DNA from: Vibrio mangrovi
Lineage (GTDB): Bacteria > Pseudomonadota > Gammaproteobacteria > Enterobacterales > Vibrionaceae
DNA length: 64,000 nt
Direction of reading: 5' to 3'
NCBI RefSeq assembly: GCF_024346955.1
Contig: NZ_AP024883.1
Coordinates: 2,790,001 to 2,854,000, forward strand
In this document: one piece after another, positions 56,544-64,000 of the stretch
Numbering within the stretch: the first letter of the stretch is position 1
Layout: each line of letters opens with the position of its first letter
Position numbers and translations under genes: made by a program
The notes under the pieces: generated by a model
Databases searched by the model: none
What the model was told of the DNA's origin: nothing
The model's input: only the letters and a program-made list of their open reading frames with translations

Positions 56544-56673
56544 CGTACAAAATTATTTACAATACATTCTCGAACACCGAGAATTACATCACAATTGAGG
56601 CACAAGTTACCAGTATAAACGGCACTTGTGAATGTAAAAAAATAAAAACATCACATGTAAAAAATAATTTACA
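56544..56673 (-). promoter_or_regulatory. aroF promoter region with TyrR boxes
   Basis: A perfect TyrR box TGTAAAAAATAATTTACA lies at 56656-56673, a weak one (TGTAAA-N6-AAAACA) at 56633-56650 and a partial one (CGTACA-N6-TTTACA) at 56544-56561. A minus-strand -10 TATACT lies at 56612-56617, placing the weak box over the -35. The strong-plus-weak pair is the usual TyrR repression layout. Confidence 0.8.
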
Positions 56674-56766
56674 TATCTATATCATCACAAATCCCTGATG
56701 CACCGGTATTTTATTCCCGACGCTTCCCCTAAAATAAAGCGCATGTTTACGGACACTTTTACGACA

Positions 56767-58437
56767 ATGGATGTAATTCTTTCCCTGCTTCAGCAGATGT
56801 GTGTCTACCTTGTACTCGCTTATATGCTCAGCAAGACGCCACTGTTTCTTCCGCTGCTAAATATTTCGTCCCGTCTGGAGCACAGACTGTCAATTTATGT
56901 GCTTTTTTCTCTGTTTTGTATTCTGGGCACTTACTTTGGTTTACAAATCAATGACGCGATTGCTAACACCAGAGCTATCGGCGCTGTGATGGGGGGATTA
57001 TTCGGTGGACCGGTTGTCGGCTTTGCCGTCGGACTGACCGGTGGACTTCATCGTTACACATTAGGGGGATTTACCGATCTGGCATGTGCAATTTCGACGA
57101 CAACAGAAGGATTGATCGGAGGACTTCTGCATACCTATCTGATGAGAAGATACCAAAGGGAGCTATTGTTTCACCCAGGGGTTGTATTCAGTATCACGTT
57201 GTTTGCTGAAATTCTCCAGATGCTAATCATTCTGTTTGTGGCCAAACCTTACGAACAGGCTTTTACGCTCGTCAGTACCATTGCAGCCCCGATGATTATT
57301 GCCAACTCCGTCGGTGCAGCGCTATTTATGAGCATTCTGCAGGATAAAAAATCTATCTACGAAGAATACTCAGCCACATTTTCCCGGAAAGCTCTGCGTA
57401 TAGCCGAACGTTCCGTAGGGTTACTATCAGATGAATTCACAGCCAGAACAGCTGAACCGGTCGCCCGCATAGTTTATGAAGAAACCAATGTCGGTGCAGT
57501 TTCAATTACCGATCGGGAAAAGATTCTTGCTTTTATCGGTGTCGGCGATGATCACCACCATCCCAATACGCCCATCTCATCCCAAAAAACTATTGAATCT
57601 ATTGAGAAAAATGAGATTATCTATCTGGATGGATACGAACGACCTTATCAATGTTCTCTCTCACCAGACTGTAAACTGGGTTCCGCGCTTATTATTCCCC
57701 TGCGGGTCGATGATCGTGTAGTCGGTACCATTAAGCTTTACGAGCGGAAGCGGAAACTGTTCTCATCCATTAATATGTCGATGGCCGGAGGTATTGCTCA
57801 GTTATTATCAAGTCAGATTCTGTATGGTGAATACCAACAAAAGAAAAACTTGTTGTCACAGGCAGAAATCAAACTCCTTCAGGCTCAGGTCAATCCTCAT
57901 TTCCTCTTTAATGCTCTGAACACGATCAGTGCGATCATCCGCACGGATCCACATCAGGCCAGAGCATTAATTCAGCATCTTGCCCATTTCTTCCGGAGCA
58001 ACTTAAAACAGAATGTTGAGACTGTCACACTTGCGGAAGAGCTGTCCCATGTGAATGCCTATCTCATGATAGAACAAGCCCGGTTTTGCGACCGCCTTGA
58101 GGTTGATATTCAAATCGAACCTCAGCTTCTGGAGCGAACGGTTCCCAGCTTCACGCTGCAACCTCTGGTTGAAAATGCCATCAAACACGGCACATCAAAC
58201 CTGCTTGATACCGGACGCATTCGTATTTACAGCAAACCGGCCACTCATGGTCACCTGATTACTGTTGAAGATAACGCCGGAAGTTACCGGCCATCTGAAA
58301 ATGAAACCCATGGACTGGGAATGCAGATTGTCAACAAACGTCTGGTCAACTATTTCGGTGCCTCATCCGGGCTGAAAACTGAAGTACAACCCGAGATATC
58401 GACCAAAATGCAATTTTTACTCCCGGACATGACCTGA
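56767..58437 (+). CDS. btsS: BtsS (YehU), LytS-type pyruvate-sensing histidine kinase
   Basis: A sensor kinase of the LytS family that in E. coli senses external pyruvate. I take the Met at 56767 (MDVILSLLQQMCVYLVLAYM), matching the E. coli start; the frame is open to 56698 but no start has a good ribosome site. It has about 556 residues: a 5TM-5TMR_LYT membrane domain (about 1-185, GAVMGGLFGGPVVGFAVGLTGGLHRY), a GAF-like domain (about 210-350) and the kinase with NPHFLFNALNTISAI (phosphoacceptor His) and VENAIKHGTS. btsR follows by 24 bp. Confidence 0.94.
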   Translation: MDVILSLLQQMCVYLVLAYMLSKTPLFLPLLNISSRLEHRLSIYVLFSLFCILGTYFGLQINDAIANTRAIGAVMGGLFGGPVVGFAVGLTGGLHRYTLGGFTDLACAISTTTEGLIGGLLHTYLMRRYQRELLFHPGVVFSITLFAEILQMLIILFVAKPYEQAFTLVSTIAAPMIIANSVGAALFMSILQDKKSIYEEYSATFSRKALRIAERSVGLLSDEFTARTAEPVARIVYEETNVGAVSITDREKILAFIGVGDDHHHPNTPISSQKTIESIEKNEIIYLDGYERPYQCSLSPDCKLGSALIIPLRVDDRVVGTIKLYERKRKLFSSINMSMAGGIAQLLSSQILYGEYQQKKNLLSQAEIKLLQAQVNPHFLFNALNTISAIIRTDPHQARALIQHLAHFFRSNLKQNVETVTLAEELSHVNAYLMIEQARFCDRLEVDIQIEPQLLERTVPSFTLQPLVENAIKHGTSNLLDTGRIRIYSKPATHGHLITVEDNAGSYRPSENETHGLGMQIVNKRLVNYFGASSGLKTEVQPEISTKMQFLLPDMT

Positions 58438-58461
58438 TACGCAATCTGAGAGAATGTCATA

Positions 58462-59172
58462 ATGAAAGCGCTGATTATTGATGATGAAATTCATGCCAGA
58501 GAAGAACTGGAACAACTCCTCAAAGAAGATGGATCTCTGGAGATCATTGGTCAGGCAGGAAATGCAATTGACGGGCTGAAACAGATTAATCAGTTGAAAC
58601 CAGATGTCGTTTTTCTTGATATTCAGATGCCACAAATCACCGGAATTGATTTACTGGCTATGCTGGATCAGGAAACCATGCCGAGAATTGTGTTCATTAC
58701 AGCCTATGATCAATATGCTATTCAGGCATTCGAAGACAATGCGTTCGATTATTTGCTGAAACCCATTGATGAAAAACGACTGCACAAAACGCTGCAACGT
58801 TTAAAACGGGATATACAGCGGCAGGATATTTCTCCCATAATCCCACAGTCACTGGAACAGGTTCCCTGTACCGGACTTAACCGAATTGTGATTATTCCGA
58901 TACAGGAAGTCGAATTTGCCGGCAGCGATCTTGCCGGCGTTCACGTTCAGACCCGGGATAAAAAAGCCACCAGCCAGCTCACACTAAAGCATCTGGAAGA
59001 AAAGACACCACTTCTTCGCTGCCACCGTCAGTATCTGGTTAACCCGAAAATGATTCAGGAAATAAAACTGTTGGAGCATGGTCTGGCTGAAGTTCTGACC
59101 CTTTCCGGGCACACAGTTCCGGTGAGCCGGCGTTATCTGAAAAATCTGAAAGAAACACTGGGTATAAACTAG
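58462..59172 (+). CDS. btsR: BtsR (YehT), LytTR response regulator
   Basis: The partner regulator of BtsS, 236 residues. The receiver domain has the acidic DDE near the N-terminus, phosphorylated D53 in FLDIQMP and Lys in LLKPIDEK. The LytTR DNA-binding domain spans about 135-235 (VEFAGSDLAGVHVQT, LLRCHRQYLVNPKMI). LytTR regulators bind direct repeats; two good repeats lie upstream of the pyruvate-transporter gene at 63081. Its stop codon overlaps that of nagZ on the opposite strand. Confidence 0.95.
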   Translation: MKALIIDDEIHAREELEQLLKEDGSLEIIGQAGNAIDGLKQINQLKPDVVFLDIQMPQITGIDLLAMLDQETMPRIVFITAYDQYAIQAFEDNAFDYLLKPIDEKRLHKTLQRLKRDIQRQDISPIIPQSLEQVPCTGLNRIVIIPIQEVEFAGSDLAGVHVQTRDKKATSQLTLKHLEEKTPLLRCHRQYLVNPKMIQEIKLLEHGLAEVLTLSGHTVPVSRRYLKNLKETLGIN

Positions 59173-60161
59173 AGCGTTTGTTCAGTCAGTGGCCTCAGAG
59201 CGTCTGCTGCATGCTTCCACTGTGGAGTACGTTTCAGTTCGGTATATTGTATTATGCTCTGCTTGCGCAGACATTCGCCACCGGAAACCTCCATGATGGG
59301 CAAATTGTCCAGCACCTGTACCGAAGCTGAGCGATCATTACACAGCAGCAACATATCACATCCGGCAGCCAATGCCTGATGTGAGCGGGCAACAGCATCG
59401 CCCATTACCGAAGCACCTTCCATGGCCAGATCATCAGAAAAAATAATGCCCCTGAATCCGAGTTTCTGACGCAAAACTTCCTTCAGCCAGAATTCAGAAC
59501 CACTGGCCGGCTGACTATCATAATGCGGGTAGATCACATGAGCGGGCATCATTGCATCTAATAACCCGGACTGAATATGCTGACGGAACACTTGCATATC
59601 GGTTTCCAGAATATTTTCACGGTGATCATAAGGTGTTTCTTTATGTGAATCTTCCACAACACCACCATGTCCAGGAAAGTGCTTTCCTGTTGTCGCCATA
59701 CCTGCCGACTTCATTCCCTGAATATATGACTTACTCAAGCGAGCAACAGTATCACCATCTTCACCGAAAGCCCGATTACCGATCGCCCGGCAGGCAAAGC
59801 CTGTATCGAGAACCGGAGCAAAACTTAAATCAATATCATGAGCAATCAGTTCACTGGCCATCATCCAGCCACCCAGTTCAGCCAAACGCTCACTGTCCGG
59901 AAAACGGGCATAACTGGCAGCAGACGGCAGACGGGTAAAGCCGTCCACAAAACGCTGAACCCGACCGCCTTCCTGATCAACTCCAATCAGAATCGGCCCC
60001 CGTGCATACTGCCGGATTGACTGAGTTAAGGCCTGTAACTGCCTTGAATCAAAATAATTTCTGGCAAACAAAATTACGCCGCCAATCGTCGGGTGCTCCA
60101 GAATCTCTTTTTCTTCCGCACTCAACTCACACCCTTCAACATCCAGCCACAGTGGCCCCAT
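59169..60161 (-). CDS. nagZ: Beta-N-acetylhexosaminidase NagZ
   Basis: A cytoplasmic GH3 enzyme that removes GlcNAc from anhydromuropeptides during cell-wall recycling. The ATG at 60161 (MGPLWLDVEGCEL) has GGGAG 6 bases upstream and matches the E. coli start; the ATG two codons earlier has no spacing. It has 330 residues, with the His-Asp acid/base pair in KHFPGHGGVVEDSHKETP and the nucleophile Asp in FSDDLAMEGA. It converges with btsR and is divergent from anmK-murQ, which act on the next intermediates. Confidence 0.97.
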   Translation of the reverse strand: MGPLWLDVEGCELSAEEKEILEHPTIGGVILFARNYFDSRQLQALTQSIRQYARGPILIGVDQEGGRVQRFVDGFTRLPSAASYARFPDSERLAELGGWMMASELIAHDIDLSFAPVLDTGFACRAIGNRAFGEDGDTVARLSKSYIQGMKSAGMATTGKHFPGHGGVVEDSHKETPYDHRENILETDMQVFRQHIQSGLLDAMMPAHVIYPHYDSQPASGSEFWLKEVLRQKLGFRGIIFSDDLAMEGASVMGDAVARSHQALAAGCDMLLLCNDRSASVQVLDNLPIMEVSGGECLRKQSIIQYTELKRTPQWKHAADALRPLTEQTL

Positions 60162-60364
60162 ATTCATCTCCCGATTTCAGATCATTCACTCCAGAACCGA
60201 TTATATACACAACACCATCCAGATACAGTTCACATAGATAGACAAGAACCGTTCAATCCATCCCAACCGTCTGAAGTTAACGTGAAAAACAGAATTGAAA
60301 CCAGAGTGGTTCTGCGACGAAAATCAATTACAATGCTATTATGTACCTCCATCCGGAATCAACG

Positions 60365-61483
60365 ATGGCTCAGAAAGAATTGTATATTGGTGTTATGTCC
60401 GGCACGAGTCTGGATGGTGTTGATGTTGCCTTGATCGAGATAGACGATCACAATATTCGGCTCATTTCATCCTATTTACATCCGATGACGGAGTCTATCA
60501 AACAAAGCATTATGGATATCTGCACCGGTCAGCCGACACACCTCCCGGCAATTGGTATTCTCGATCACCGGTTGGGACATCTGTTTGCCGATGCAGTCAA
60601 TGCACTGCTTGCCCAGACTGGCTACCGGGCACAGGATATCCGGGCAATCGGCTGTCATGGTCAGACGGTGTACCATCATCCGGCCGGAGAAACCCCGTTT
60701 ACCCTGCAGCTTGGAGATGCTCATATCATTGCCACCCAGACCGGCATTGATACTGTTGCCGATTTTCGCCGTAAAGATATGGCACTGGGAGGACAGGGAG
60801 CGCCGCTTGTGCCCGCTTTCCATCGTGAGATCTTCCCCCATAAAGACTCGACACTGATTGTGCTCAACATTGGTGGTATTGCTAATATTTCGGTCATCAG
60901 ACCAAACTATCCTGTTTCAGGATACGATACCGGCCCCGGTAATATTCTGATGGATGCCTGGTGTCAGTACCACACCAGAGAAAAATTCGACAAAGACGCA
61001 CGCATTGCCCAAAGTGGCCGGGTCGACCTGCCGTTGCTGGAAGTGATGAAGCGCGATGCTTATTTCGCAGCACAACCACCTAAAAGTACCGGCAGAGAAT
61101 ATTTCAATCTGGACTGGGTTCAATCGAAAGTGAAAATGCTCGGCCGTCACATTGTTGCTGAAAATATACAAAGAACACTGTGCCGGTTAACAGCCGAAAC
61201 CATTGCAGATCAGGTAGTTTTACATCAGAGTGGTACTCAGCCACAGTTATTCGTGTGTGGCGGTGGTGCCAGCAATCCGTTGTTAATGAAAGAATTACAG
61301 GCACAACTGCAAGACTGGCTCGTCAGTACAACATCAGAACAGGGCGTTGACAGCGACTATATGGAAGCTATGGCTTTTGCCTGGCTGGCTCATCAGCGCA
61401 TACATGGCATACCCAGCAACGTACCGGAAGTCACCGGCGCTTCCAGAGCCGTTTCACTTGGGGTCATTTATACGGCCCGCTAA
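60365..61483 (+). CDS. anmK: Anhydro-N-acetylmuramic acid kinase
   Basis: Phosphorylates and opens 1,6-anhydroMurNAc to MurNAc-6-phosphate. The ATG at 60365 (MAQKELYIGVMSGTSLDGVD) carries the phosphate-1 loop of the Hsp70/actin kinase fold directly after the start; GYDTGPGNILMDAW and CGGGASNPLLM are further family motifs. It has 372 residues. murQ follows by 23 bp, so the two enzymes of the recycling branch are co-transcribed. Confidence 0.96.
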   Translation: MAQKELYIGVMSGTSLDGVDVALIEIDDHNIRLISSYLHPMTESIKQSIMDICTGQPTHLPAIGILDHRLGHLFADAVNALLAQTGYRAQDIRAIGCHGQTVYHHPAGETPFTLQLGDAHIIATQTGIDTVADFRRKDMALGGQGAPLVPAFHREIFPHKDSTLIVLNIGGIANISVIRPNYPVSGYDTGPGNILMDAWCQYHTREKFDKDARIAQSGRVDLPLLEVMKRDAYFAAQPPKSTGREYFNLDWVQSKVKMLGRHIVAENIQRTLCRLTAETIADQVVLHQSGTQPQLFVCGGGASNPLLMKELQAQLQDWLVSTTSEQGVDSDYMEAMAFAWLAHQRIHGIPSNVPEVTGASRAVSLGVIYTAR

Positions 61484-61506
61484 AATCAGGATACAGAGTA
61501 AAACTT

Positions 61507-62424
61507 ATGACGAATGATGCGTTATTGTCAGCACTATCCCAGTTGGTTTCAGAAGGTCGTAACCCGGAAACCATGGATATCGATCTGCTCTCCTCACAAG
61601 CTATTCTTGAACGGATCAATCAGCAGGATAAAACCGTTCCTTTTGCAGTAGAAAAAGTGATACCGCAAATCGCTGCTGCAGTGGATGTCATCACTGAAGC
61701 ATTTAAGAACAATGGCAGACTGATTTATATCGGCGCCGGCACCAGTGGACGTCTGGGAGTCCTGGATGCATCCGAATGTCCTCCGACTTTCGGTGTTTCC
61801 GATCAAATGGTCATTGGTCTTATCGCCGGTGGGAAAGATGCCATGTTTAAAGCTCAGGAAGGAATAGAAGATTCACCGGAAGCCGCAAAACATGACCTGC
61901 AACAGCTCAGCCTGACCCAACAGGATGTTTTGGTCGGTATTGCAGCCAGTGGCCGGACACCTTATGTCATCGGTGCTCTGGAATACGCTAATCAGCTTGG
62001 TGCGGCTACAGTCGCCGTCTCCTGTAATCCGGACTCAAAAATTGCAGAGATTGCCCGGATTGCTATTTCTCCCGTTGTCGGCCCCGAAGCTCTGACAGGT
62101 TCAACCCGGCTAAAATCAGGCACTGCGCAAAAGCTGGTCCTGAATATGCTGACAACAGCCAGTATGATCCGATTAGGCAAAAGCTACCAGAACCTGATGG
62201 TTGACGTACAGGCAACTAACAAGAAACTGGAAGCCCGGGCAATCCGGATCGTTATGCAGGCAACCGACTGTGGAAAAGAGCGCGCCGAACAGTTACTGAA
62301 ACTCAGCAACAACAACGCAAAGATTGCAATTTTAATGCAGTTGACTGATATGACCTGTCAAGAGGCAACGGAGAAACTCTCACAATCTCAGGGTTTTCTG
62401 CGTAAAGCGATACAGAACCAGTAA
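61507..62424 (+). CDS. murQ: N-acetylmuramic acid 6-phosphate etherase
   Basis: Cleaves the D-lactyl ether of MurNAc-6-phosphate to give GlcNAc-6-phosphate. The 305-residue protein has a SIS domain with GAGTSGRLGVLDASECPPTFG (catalytic Glu at 90), ASGRTPYVIGAL, and EALTGSTRLKSGTAQK. It follows anmK. No MurP transporter is in view, so the pair most likely serves internal recycling. Its stop is 1 bp from the stop of the convergent lipoprotein gene. Confidence 0.96.
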   Translation: MTNDALLSALSQLVSEGRNPETMDIDLLSSQAILERINQQDKTVPFAVEKVIPQIAAAVDVITEAFKNNGRLIYIGAGTSGRLGVLDASECPPTFGVSDQMVIGLIAGGKDAMFKAQEGIEDSPEAAKHDLQQLSLTQQDVLVGIAASGRTPYVIGALEYANQLGAATVAVSCNPDSKIAEIARIAISPVVGPEALTGSTRLKSGTAQKLVLNMLTTASMIRLGKSYQNLMVDVQATNKKLEARAIRIVMQATDCGKERAEQLLKLSNNNAKIAILMQLTDMTCQEATEKLSQSQGFLRKAIQNQ

Positions 62425-62425
62425 A

Positions 62426-62791
62426 TCAATCATTTGTATATTGTTCCCAGCCCCGCCGCCATTCCATTCGGAACTGATTACCGTCTGGTGTTCCGTCACA
62501 AACCCCATCGTAATACTGACCGGATAAGCCGATTTGATAGGCAAAGTCCGGGTTACAGTATTTTTTCACACCTTCTGAGTATCCTTCATCATAATTAGCC
62601 AGTTGAACAGCTCCCAGCTCAGAGAGCGCTTTATAGGTCCGCTGCTGATGGCCGGCAATACCATCACGATACCCAATCTGATACCAATCCCCCTGAGTCG
62701 CCAGTGATTCATCCAACGATGCACATCCCAGCAGAAACAACGAAACTCCCATCACACCCAGCCAAGTACGATATCTCATCACAACGCTCAT
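62426..62791 (-). CDS. Putative lipoprotein (DUF2799-like)
   Basis: A 121-residue exported protein with a lipoprotein signal (SLFLLGCASLD, acylated Cys at about 23). The mature part has repeated GYRDG / GYSEG / GQYYDG segments, a pattern of DUF2799 lipoproteins of vibrios. The start may instead be the Met at 62779. It converges with murQ and stands divergent from the cstA gene. Function unknown. Confidence 0.75.
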   Translation of the reverse strand: MSVVMRYRTWLGVMGVSLFLLGCASLDESLATQGDWYQIGYRDGIAGHQQRTYKALSELGAVQLANYDEGYSEGVKKYCNPDFAYQIGLSGQYYDGVCDGTPDGNQFRMEWRRGWEQYTND

Positions 62792-62947
62792 ACCTTGTTT
62801 TATATTCCTGTAACTTCAACAATATACGTTTTCCCGGCAAAACACCAAAAACAAAAGGAAAGAATCTCTTCCTTTAAGGAATCGAGAGTACATCAGCCAC
62901 CAATTGACATATCAGTCGATAGCGATACCACTTGTGACCAGTTAAAG

Positions 62948-62975
62948 ACCACTTAATTCTTCATATGACCGCTCA
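62948..62975 (+). promoter_or_regulatory. Probable BtsR binding site upstream of cstA
   Basis: ACCACTTA (62948-62955) and ACCGCTCA (62968-62975) are direct repeats 20 bp apart. Both fit ACC(G/A)CT(C/T)A, the E. coli BtsR (YehT) motif as I remember it. A -10-like TATATA lies near 63016-63021, about 40 bp downstream. The btsSR genes are 4 kb away, supporting the link. Confidence 0.6.
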
Positions 62976-63080
62976 CCAGACTTTCACATGCATAACCCAT
63001 CTGGTCAGACTAGTCTATATAAAAGGGCATCTCTGACCTGATACAAAAACATCTCTGGCCTGAAACAAAAGGAAAATAAT

Positions 63081-64000
63081 ATGTTGTGGTTCTTCGTCTC
63101 TCTGATCGCCTTAGTTGGTGGTTACTTTATCTACGGTACTTTTGTCGAAAAAATATTTGGTATTAATGAGAAACGTCAGACACCGGCCTACAGTCAGACC
63201 GATGGCGTCGACTATGTACCATTATCAACGCCGAAAGTTTACCTCGTCCAGTTACTGAACATTGCCGGTGTCGGGCCAATCTTCGGCCCGATTATGGGGG
63301 CACTTTATGGCCCGGCGGCTTTATTGTGGATTGTAATAGGCAGTATCTTTGCCGGTGCTGTCCATGATTACTTTTCAGGGATGTTATCCGTCAGAAACGG
63401 AGGCGCATCTGTACCGAACATCAGCGGAAAATATCTGGGAAGTGGTGCCAAGCATTTCATGAATGTCTTTGCGATTATTCTGCTACTGCTTGTCGGAGTT
63501 GTTTTTGTCTCTGCACCTGCCGGTATGATTACCAATCTGGTGAACGAACAATCTTCGCTGCATATCGGAACAGGTTTCATGGTCGTCATCATCTTTGCTT
63601 ACTACATTCTGGCAACCATTGTTCCGGTCGATAAAATCATCGGTCGCTTCTATCCTCTGTTTGGTGCGTTACTCGTCTTCATGTCTGTTGGCCTGATGAC
63701 CGCAATAATAGTCTCTGATGAACATACCATCATGGGTGGCTTCACCATGAGCGATATGTTCAGTAATCTGAATCCGAAAGATATGCCAATGTGGCCGGCG
63801 CTATTCATTACAATTGCCTGTGGTGCAATATCTGGCTTCCATGCAACACAGTCGCCTTTGATGGCCCGTTGTATGGAGAATGAGAAAAGTGGTCGCTTCG
63901 TGTTCTATGGGGCAATGATTGGTGAAGGCGCAATTGCTCTGATTTGGTGTACGATTGCTCTGTCATACTTCGGCTCACTGGACGGTCTATCCGAAGCTAT
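63081..64000 (+). CDS. cstA: CstA/BtsT-family pyruvate/peptide transporter, N-terminal part
   Basis: The first 306 codons of a polytopic inner-membrane carrier; the C-terminus is outside the window. The ATG follows AAAGGAAAATAAT. CstA-family stretches include GPIFGPIMGALYGPAALLWI, GAVHDYFSGMLSVRNGG and GAISGFHATQSPLMARC. E. coli relatives BtsT and CstA import pyruvate. A BtsR-type repeat lies upstream and the BtsSR system is nearby, so induction by pyruvate is likely. Vibrios have a shorter form (about 500 residues) than E. coli CstA. Confidence 0.92.
   Translation, partial: MLWFFVSLIALVGGYFIYGTFVEKIFGINEKRQTPAYSQTDGVDYVPLSTPKVYLVQLLNIAGVGPIFGPIMGALYGPAALLWIVIGSIFAGAVHDYFSGMLSVRNGGASVPNISGKYLGSGAKHFMNVFAIILLLLVGVVFVSAPAGMITNLVNEQSSLHIGTGFMVVIIFAYYILATIVPVDKIIGRFYPLFGALLVFMSVGLMTAIIVSDEHTIMGGFTMSDMFSNLNPKDMPMWPALFITIACGAISGFHATQSPLMARCMENEKSGRFVFYGAMIGEGAIALIWCTIALSYFGSLDGLSEA

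Overview
The window looks like the large chromosome of a Vibrio (Vibrionaceae, Gammaproteobacteria). The evidence is gene content and order: aceBA, oxyR-prxA, phoU-pstBAC, ppk-ppx, pstS-phoR-phoB, rdgC, an rrn operon ending in tRNA-Asp and tRNA-Trp, clpB-pgeF-rluD/bamD, raiA-pheA, nspS-mbaA-yjjX, slt-trpR, ettA-plzA, tyrA-aroF, btsSR, nagZ/anmK-murQ and cstA. As I remember it, this follows the V. cholerae VC0687-VC0736 region in reverse order. The species cannot be fixed from reading alone.

Layout. 1-2676: glyoxylate shunt (aceB, aceA cut by the window edge). 3241-4951: divergent oxyR and its likely target, a 2-Cys peroxiredoxin. 5105-17588: a phosphate block (phoU-pstB-pstA-pstC, divergent ppk1-ppx, then pstS-phoR-phoB), with good Pho boxes before pstC and phoB. 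17882-21873: rdgC, trhP-yfhL (tRNA wobble hydroxylation and a ferredoxin), nfsA and a DUF1904 gene. 21968-31481: a more A+T-rich accessory sugar locus, all on the minus strand. It holds PTS lactose/cellobiose-family IIA, IIB and IIC, a secreted alpha/beta-hydrolase esterase, a LamB-type porin, a cupin-AraC regulator and a cytoplasmic GH78 alpha-L-rhamnosidase. 31968-37928: a complete rrn operon (16S-Ile-Ala-23S-5S-Asp-Trp) with tandem promoters and terminator. 38045-64000: conserved chromosomal genes for proteostasis, outer-membrane assembly, aromatic amino acids, polyamine/c-di-GMP signalling, cell-wall recycling and pyruvate sensing/uptake.

The sugar locus is the best candidate for an undescribed system. 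In composition it parallels the chitobiose chb operon (split PTS, AraC/cupin regulator, glycosidase, de-esterifying enzyme, plus a porin), but the glycosidase is a GH78 rhamnosidase with no signal peptide. Two of its transcription units share a 39-bp bipartite element: direct TTGCA-containing half-sites 22 bp apart, with identical internal spacing. It lies upstream of the porin and upstream of the IIC-GH78-AraC unit, and is the natural candidate binding site of the locus AraC protein. A third unit (IIB) carries a perfect 18-bp LacI/GalR-type palindrome instead. A rhamnosyl-sugar substrate is inference.

Other points of interest are a BtsR-type direct repeat upstream of cstA, a terminator hairpin just before pheA without an obvious Phe-rich leader peptide, TyrR boxes before aroF, a sigma-32 promoter for clpB, large non-permease regions in PstC and PstA, and a tandem 17-bp duplication at the end of ppx.
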